Assembly (NCBI RefSeq): GCF_000931465.1
Contig: NZ_CP010892.1
Location: forward strand, 4,363,388 to 4,427,387
Origin: Pseudomonas sp. MRSN 12121
Lineage (GTDB): Bacteria; Pseudomonadota; Gammaproteobacteria; Pseudomonadales; Pseudomonadaceae
Direction: 5' to 3'
Length of the DNA: 64,000 nucleotides
Shown here: positions 59,821 through 64,000 of the stretch, piece by piece
Layout: every line of letters begins with the position of its first letter
Position numbering within the stretch: the first letter of the stretch is position 1
Notes under the pieces: generated by a model
What the model saw: the letters and a program-made list of their open reading frames with translations, nothing else
Told to the model about the DNA's origin: nothing
The model's database searches: none
Translations under genes and position numbers: made by a program

Positions 59821-62229
59821 TCAATCGCGCATTGGACCCGGAGCAATCACTTCGCGGGAGCCGTTGGTGTTCATGGCGGTCACCACACCGGCCATTTCCA
59901 TCGCTTCGATCATCCGCGCGGCGCGGTTGTAGCCGATCTTGAGCTTGCGCTGCACGGCGGAAATGGAGGCCCGGCGGCTTTCGAGAACGAACTGCACGGC
60001 TTCGTCGTACAACGCATCGGTTTCAGCGTCGTCACCCTCGCCGCCGCCACCGCCACCCTCGAAGCCGCTGCCGGCCTCTTCGACGCCGTTGAGGATGTCG
60101 TCGTTGTACTCCGGCGCGCCGCGCAGTTTCCAGGCTTCTACGACACGGTGCACTTCATCGTCGGAGACGAAGGCACCATGGACGCGGATCGGCAGGCTGG
60201 TGCCGGGCGGCATGTAGAGCATGTCACCGTGGCCCAGCAACTGCTCGGCGCCGCCCTGGTCGATGATGGTCCGCGAATCGATCTTGCTCGACACCTGGAA
60301 CGCCATGCGGGTCGGGATGTTGGCCTTGATCAGGCCGGTGATCACATCCACCGATGGACGCTGGGTCGCCAGGATCAGGTGGATCCCCGCCGCACGGGCT
60401 TTCTGGGCGATACGCGCGATCAGTTCCTCGACCTTCTTGCCGACAATCATCATCATGTCGGCGAACTCGTCCACCACGACCACGATAGTCGGCAACTTGG
60501 TCAGCAGCGGTGCTTCGTCGTGAATGCTTTCGCGGTTGTACAGCGGGTCCGTCAGCGGCGTACCGGCCTCGATCGCCTCCTTGACCTTGGCGTTGAAGCC
60601 CGACAGGTTACGCACGCCCATCTTGGCCATCAGCTTGTAGCGCCGCTCCATCTCGGCCACGCTCCAGCGCAGGGCATTGGCGGCGTCCTTCATGTCGGTC
60701 ACCACCGGGCACAGCAGGTGCGGGATGCCTTCATAGATCGACAGTTCGAGCATTTTCGGGTCGATCATGATCAGCTTGGCGTCTTCCGGGCCGGACTTGA
60801 ACAGGATCGACAGGATCATCGCGTTGACCCCCACCGACTTACCGGAACCGGTGGTACCGGCGACCAGCAGGTGAGGCATCTTGGCCAGGTCGGTGATGAT
60901 CGGCTTGCCGCCGATATCGTGGCCCAGGGCCAGGGTGACCGGAGACTTGAAGTTGTCGTACTCCGGCGTCGACAGGACCTCGGAGAAACGCACGATCTGC
61001 CGGTCTTCGTTGGGAATCTCGATACCCACGGTGGTCTTGCCGGGAATCACTTCCACTACCCGCACGCTGGTCACCGCCAGCGAACGCGCCAGGTCCTTGG
61101 CCAGGTTGGCGATACGGCTGACCTTGACGCCGGCCGCCGGCTGGATTTCGTAACGGGTAATCACCGGGCCGGGGTGGATCGAGTCCACCGACACTTCGAC
61201 GCCGAATTCCTTGAGCTTGATTTCCAGCAGGTGGCCGACAGCCGCCAGCGATTCGGGGGAATAGTTGAGTTGTTTCTTTTCCGCCGGGTCGAGAATCGAA
61301 ATGGCCGGCAAAGTGCCCTCGACCGCGCTGTCGACAAACAGCGGGGCCTGCTTCTCTTTCTGCACGCGCTTGCTCGGCTCCGGCGCCTTGACGGCGACCG
61401 GTGCAATCACCGGCGGGACCTGTTTTTCCCGCTCGGACATGTGTTTGCTCAAGGCCTGCTCGCGCTCGATCAGGCGTTCCTTGACCTTGGCCTGCTCCCG
61501 CTTGTCGGGCACGATCGGCGCCACCACCTCGTCGACCCGCGCATCCACTTCGCGCAACTGAGCGACCAGTTGCTTGCGCTCGGTACGCGCGGCCCACCAG
61601 CGATTGGCAGCTCCTTGGAACAGCTCGAACAGGTCGAGGGTGATCTTGCCGGTCACATCCATGACCTTGAACCAGGACAGATCGGTGAAAACGGTCAGGC
61701 CGAACAGGAACAGCGCGATGAACATCAGGGTGCTGCCCTGGATGTTCAACGCGTTCCGGGCCAGGTCACCGAGGCTCTCGCCCAGTGCCCCACCGGCGCC
61801 GGCTGGCAGGCCGGTCGCCGCATGAAAATGAATATGCGCCAACGCAGCGCCGGACAGCACCAGGAAGACCAGGCCGATCAGGCGCCAGGAAAACAGCCAA
61901 CCGCTCCACTGCCAGGGCTCATGGCGCTGACGAAAGATCTGATAAGTCTTGATCGCCAATAACAACGGGAAGATATAGGCGAAGTATCCCAACACCATAA
62001 ACAGGATATCGGCGCTGTAAGAACCGGCAGGACCACCGAAGTTCTGCACATCTTCGATCTTGCTGTTATGACTCCAGCCCGGGTCGTCTTTGCCATAGGT
62101 CAGCAATGCCATCATCAGGAACAGGCACAAGGCACCAATGGCGATCAACGCACCTTCCTTGAGCCGGTAGTGCAGTTGCTGGCGCCAGAGTGGGACTACT
62201 GTTTTAGGTGCAGCGGTGGATTTCTTCAA
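59821..62229 (-). CDS. ftsK: DNA translocase FtsK
   Basis: 802 aa. Four to five N-terminal membrane segments, a short linker (about 215-310), then the motor with Walker A GTTGSGKSVGVN, Walker B VVVVDEFADMMM, and the C-terminal gamma winged helix (ESRRASISAVQRKLKIGYNRAARMIEAMEMAGVV) that reads KOPS and activates XerD. A linker of about 100 residues makes it shorter than E. coli FtsK, as usual in Pseudomonas. Confidence 0.96.
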   Translation of the reverse strand: MKKSTAAPKTVVPLWRQQLHYRLKEGALIAIGALCLFLMMALLTYGKDDPGWSHNSKIEDVQNFGGPAGSYSADILFMVLGYFAYIFPLLLAIKTYQIFRQRHEPWQWSGWLFSWRLIGLVFLVLSGAALAHIHFHAATGLPAGAGGALGESLGDLARNALNIQGSTLMFIALFLFGLTVFTDLSWFKVMDVTGKITLDLFELFQGAANRWWAARTERKQLVAQLREVDARVDEVVAPIVPDKREQAKVKERLIEREQALSKHMSEREKQVPPVIAPVAVKAPEPSKRVQKEKQAPLFVDSAVEGTLPAISILDPAEKKQLNYSPESLAAVGHLLEIKLKEFGVEVSVDSIHPGPVITRYEIQPAAGVKVSRIANLAKDLARSLAVTSVRVVEVIPGKTTVGIEIPNEDRQIVRFSEVLSTPEYDNFKSPVTLALGHDIGGKPIITDLAKMPHLLVAGTTGSGKSVGVNAMILSILFKSGPEDAKLIMIDPKMLELSIYEGIPHLLCPVVTDMKDAANALRWSVAEMERRYKLMAKMGVRNLSGFNAKVKEAIEAGTPLTDPLYNRESIHDEAPLLTKLPTIVVVVDEFADMMMIVGKKVEELIARIAQKARAAGIHLILATQRPSVDVITGLIKANIPTRMAFQVSSKIDSRTIIDQGGAEQLLGHGDMLYMPPGTSLPIRVHGAFVSDDEVHRVVEAWKLRGAPEYNDDILNGVEEAGSGFEGGGGGGEGDDAETDALYDEAVQFVLESRRASISAVQRKLKIGYNRAARMIEAMEMAGVVTAMNTNGSREVIAPGPMRD

Positions 62230-62559
62230 AACGCGTCTTTTCCTGCGCCATGGGCGCGTCCAACTGTTGATCGACTAAAAAATGCTGCCCAATCCGAGCA
62301 GATAAATAAAGTTGACGAGCATAACCGGGGCTACTTTTAACATTCTGTCCCGGTATTGCGAAACTGGAAGAGCTATCACGGCTGCAACCCTGCAAAGCCG
62401 ATACTATTCAACATATGGATACAAAACCGCATTGTACGGGTTTACAAGCGCCATGCCACGCCGCTCAGTACGGGGATACAGCACGACCAGAAGCACTTTA
62501 CGCAATATTCAATTTGAGCACGCATTCTCTTTTGTGACAAAGGCTTATGAGGTGTTTTT
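62230..62559. other. 330-bp divergent promoter region (ftsK / trxB)
   Basis: AT-richer than its surroundings, with no ORF that has a ribosome-binding site. It should contain the divergent promoters of ftsK and trxB; I could not single out one -10/-35 pair with confidence. Confidence 0.6.
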
Positions 62560-63510
62560 ATGAACGAAGCGAAGCATTCACGCCTGATCATTCTCGGCTC
62601 CGGCCCCGCCGGTTACAGCGCCGCCGTGTATGCCGCCCGCGCCAACCTCAAACCGACGGTTATCACCGGCCTGCAAGCGGGGGGACAGCTGACGACGACC
62701 GTCGAGGTCGACAACTGGCCGGGCGATGCAGAAGGCCTGACGGGCCCGGTGCTGATGGAACGCATGCAAAAACACGCGGAACGCTTCGACACCGAGATCA
62801 TCTACGACCATATCCATACCGCCGAGTTGCAACAACGCCCCTTTATCCTCAAGGGCGATAGCGGCACCTATAGCTGCGATGCCCTGATCATCGCCACCGG
62901 CGCCTCGGCCCAGTATCTGGGACTGCCCTCCGAGGAAGCCTTCGCCGGCAAAGGCGTATCCGCTTGCGCCACCTGCGACGGCTTTTTCTACCGCAATCAG
63001 GTAGTGGCCGTGGTGGGCGGCGGCAATACGGCCGTGGAAGAAGCCCTGTACCTCTCCAACATCGCCCGAGAGGTGCATCTGGTGCATCGGCGCGACAAAT
63101 TGCGGGCGGAAAAGATCCTCCAGGACAAGCTGTTCGAGAAAGCGGCCAAGGGCAATATCCGCCTGCACTGGAATCAGCATCTCGACGAGGTACTGGGCGA
63201 TGCCAGCGGCGTCACCGGCGCCCGCCTGCGCGACAGCCTGACCGGCGAAACCCGGGAACTGGCGCTAGCCGGCGTGTTCATTGCCATCGGCCACAAACCC
63301 AATACGGACTTGTTCCAGGGACAACTGGACATGCACGACGGCTACCTGCGGATCAAGGGCGGTAGCGAGGGGGACGCCACGGCTACCGCCATCCCAGGGG
63401 TATTTGCAGCAGGCGACGTGGCCGACCACGTCTATCGCCAGGCCATCACCTCTGCCGGCGCGGGGTGCATGGCAGCCCTGGATGCGGAAAAATTCCTCGA
63501 CGACAACTGA
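62560..63510 (+). CDS. trxB: Thioredoxin reductase
   Basis: 316 aa FAD/NADPH enzyme. FAD site LIILGSGPAGYSAAVYAARANL, redox pair CATC (SACATCDGFFYRNQ), NADPH site VVGGGNTAVEEALYLS, and the C-terminal GVFAAGDVADHVYRQAITSAGAGCMAALDAEKFL. Reduces thioredoxin. The start follows GAGGTGTTTTT. Confidence 0.96.
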   Translation: MNEAKHSRLIILGSGPAGYSAAVYAARANLKPTVITGLQAGGQLTTTVEVDNWPGDAEGLTGPVLMERMQKHAERFDTEIIYDHIHTAELQQRPFILKGDSGTYSCDALIIATGASAQYLGLPSEEAFAGKGVSACATCDGFFYRNQVVAVVGGGNTAVEEALYLSNIAREVHLVHRRDKLRAEKILQDKLFEKAAKGNIRLHWNQHLDEVLGDASGVTGARLRDSLTGETRELALAGVFIAIGHKPNTDLFQGQLDMHDGYLRIKGGSEGDATATAIPGVFAAGDVADHVYRQAITSAGAGCMAALDAEKFLDDN

Positions 63511-63529
63511 TCTCCCGACCTACGCTTGC

Positions 63530-63551
63530 GGCGGGCCCGGCAAGGCCCGCC
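63530..63551 (+). terminator. GC hairpin between trxB and aat
   Basis: GGCGGGCC-CGGCAA-GGCCCGCC, a perfect 8-bp stem 20 nt after trxB, without a T-tract. It may attenuate or stabilise the transcript rather than stop it. Confidence 0.4.
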
Positions 63552-63582
63552 ACCGCCCTCCCCTTCCGCAAGTCTGGACGCC

Positions 63583-64000
63583 ATGCTGACCTGGTTACAA
63601 CGCAACACCTTTGACTTCCCGCCACTGGAAAAAGCCCTGCGCGACCCCAACGGCCTGCTGGCCGCGGGCGGCGACCTGTCAGCCGACCGATTGATCCATG
63701 CCTATCGCCACGGCTGCTTTCCATGGTTCTCCGAAGGCCAGCCAATTCTCTGGTGGTCCCCGGACCCGCGCACAGTCCTGCTTCCAGACGAACTGCATGT
63801 ATCCCGCAGCCTGAACAAACTGTTGCGCCAGCAACGTTACCAGGTCACCTTCGACCAGGACTTTCCAGCCGTCATCAGTGCCTGCGCGGCGCCACGCGCC
63901 TATGCCGATGGCACCTGGATCACCGAGTCGATGCAGAATGCCTACCTCGAACTGCACAAGCGCGGCTACGCCCATTCCGTCGAAGTGTGGGACCAGGGCT
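63583..64000 (+). CDS. aat: Leucyl/phenylalanyl-tRNA-protein transferase (partial, runs off window)
   Basis: N-end rule enzyme adding Leu/Phe to N-terminal Arg/Lys of proteins. 139 codons are visible: FPPLEKALRDPNGLLAAGGDLSADRLIHAYRHGCFPWFSEGQPILWWSPDPRTVL and GTWITESMQNAYLELHKRGYAHSVEVWDQG, the Aat signature. Downstream of trxB, probably co-transcribed. Confidence 0.95.
   Translation, partial: MLTWLQRNTFDFPPLEKALRDPNGLLAAGGDLSADRLIHAYRHGCFPWFSEGQPILWWSPDPRTVLLPDELHVSRSLNKLLRQQRYQVTFDQDFPAVISACAAPRAYADGTWITESMQNAYLELHKRGYAHSVEVWDQG

Noticed and set aside
62312..62563. 83-codon ORF in the ftsK-trxB divergent region
   Set aside because: No ribosome-binding site, and it covers the expected promoters; likely chance.

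Overview
The window is a Pseudomonas chromosome segment, most like the P. fluorescens lineage. The evidence is the conserved chromosomal run cysG-serS-crcB-rarA-lolA-ftsK-trxB-aat, a tusDCBE cluster, a DUF1652 protein and tandem REP/BIME elements of the GTAGGAGC...GCTCCTAC type. The left 27.7 kb is the right-hand part of a lambdoid prophage integrated into the 3' end of a tRNA-Ser(UGA) gene. The prophage continues leftward out of the window, so its head and tail genes are not visible.

Prophage, leftward arm (1-10.8 kb, minus strand): cro, two small ribbon-helix-helix-like genes, a Rha-type regulator, a lambda-O-like replication gene with an iteron-like inverted-repeat cluster inside it, a likely replication partner, several small genes, DUF1367, NinG, a last early gene that may be a late regulator, then holin, TerS and the start of TerL. 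A CI-type repressor (10.87-11.59 kb, plus) lies between the leftward and rightward promoters. Both promoters carry the same operator-like motif.

Prophage, rightward arm (11.7-27.6 kb, plus strand): promoter with overlapping operators, a boxA-like site, three hairpin leader modules, many tiny ATGA/GTGA-coupled genes, an Erf annealing protein and a YqaJ exonuclease. These are followed by a complete diversity-generating retroelement (DGR): Avd, a template repeat (TR) and a reverse transcriptase. Three short proteins end in variable repeats that differ from the TR almost only at template adenines (12 A plus 2 other, 14 A, and 15 A substitutions). One target lies about 8.5 kb upstream of the TR and is followed by about 400 nt of non-coding DNA that folds into a large structured RNA candidate. 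The arm ends with small phage genes (NinX-like, DUF4224), a tyrosine integrase and the attachment site made by a 60-bp tRNA-Ser remnant. The DGR and the adjacent RNA candidate are the most interesting content of the window.

Chromosome (27.8-64 kb): small exported and cytosolic proteins (one cystatin-like); two unrelated L,D-transpeptidase-type genes; a signalling cluster with a REC/HD-GYP-like protein lacking the HD residues, opposite an operon of REC-PAS-GGDEF-EAL, REC-GGDEF-EAL, di-haem cytochrome c peroxidase, membrane histidine kinase and REC-histidine kinase; an eight-unit BIME array; a TonB-dependent siderophore receptor; an RcnB-like protein; a malate:quinone oxidoreductase gene broken by one missing base; a lipoprotein, a GFA-family protein, DUF1652 and DUF1275 proteins; tusDCBE with a TrpD2-like gene; a glutathionyl-hydroquinone reductase; and the housekeeping cysG-to-aat block, where aat runs off the right edge.
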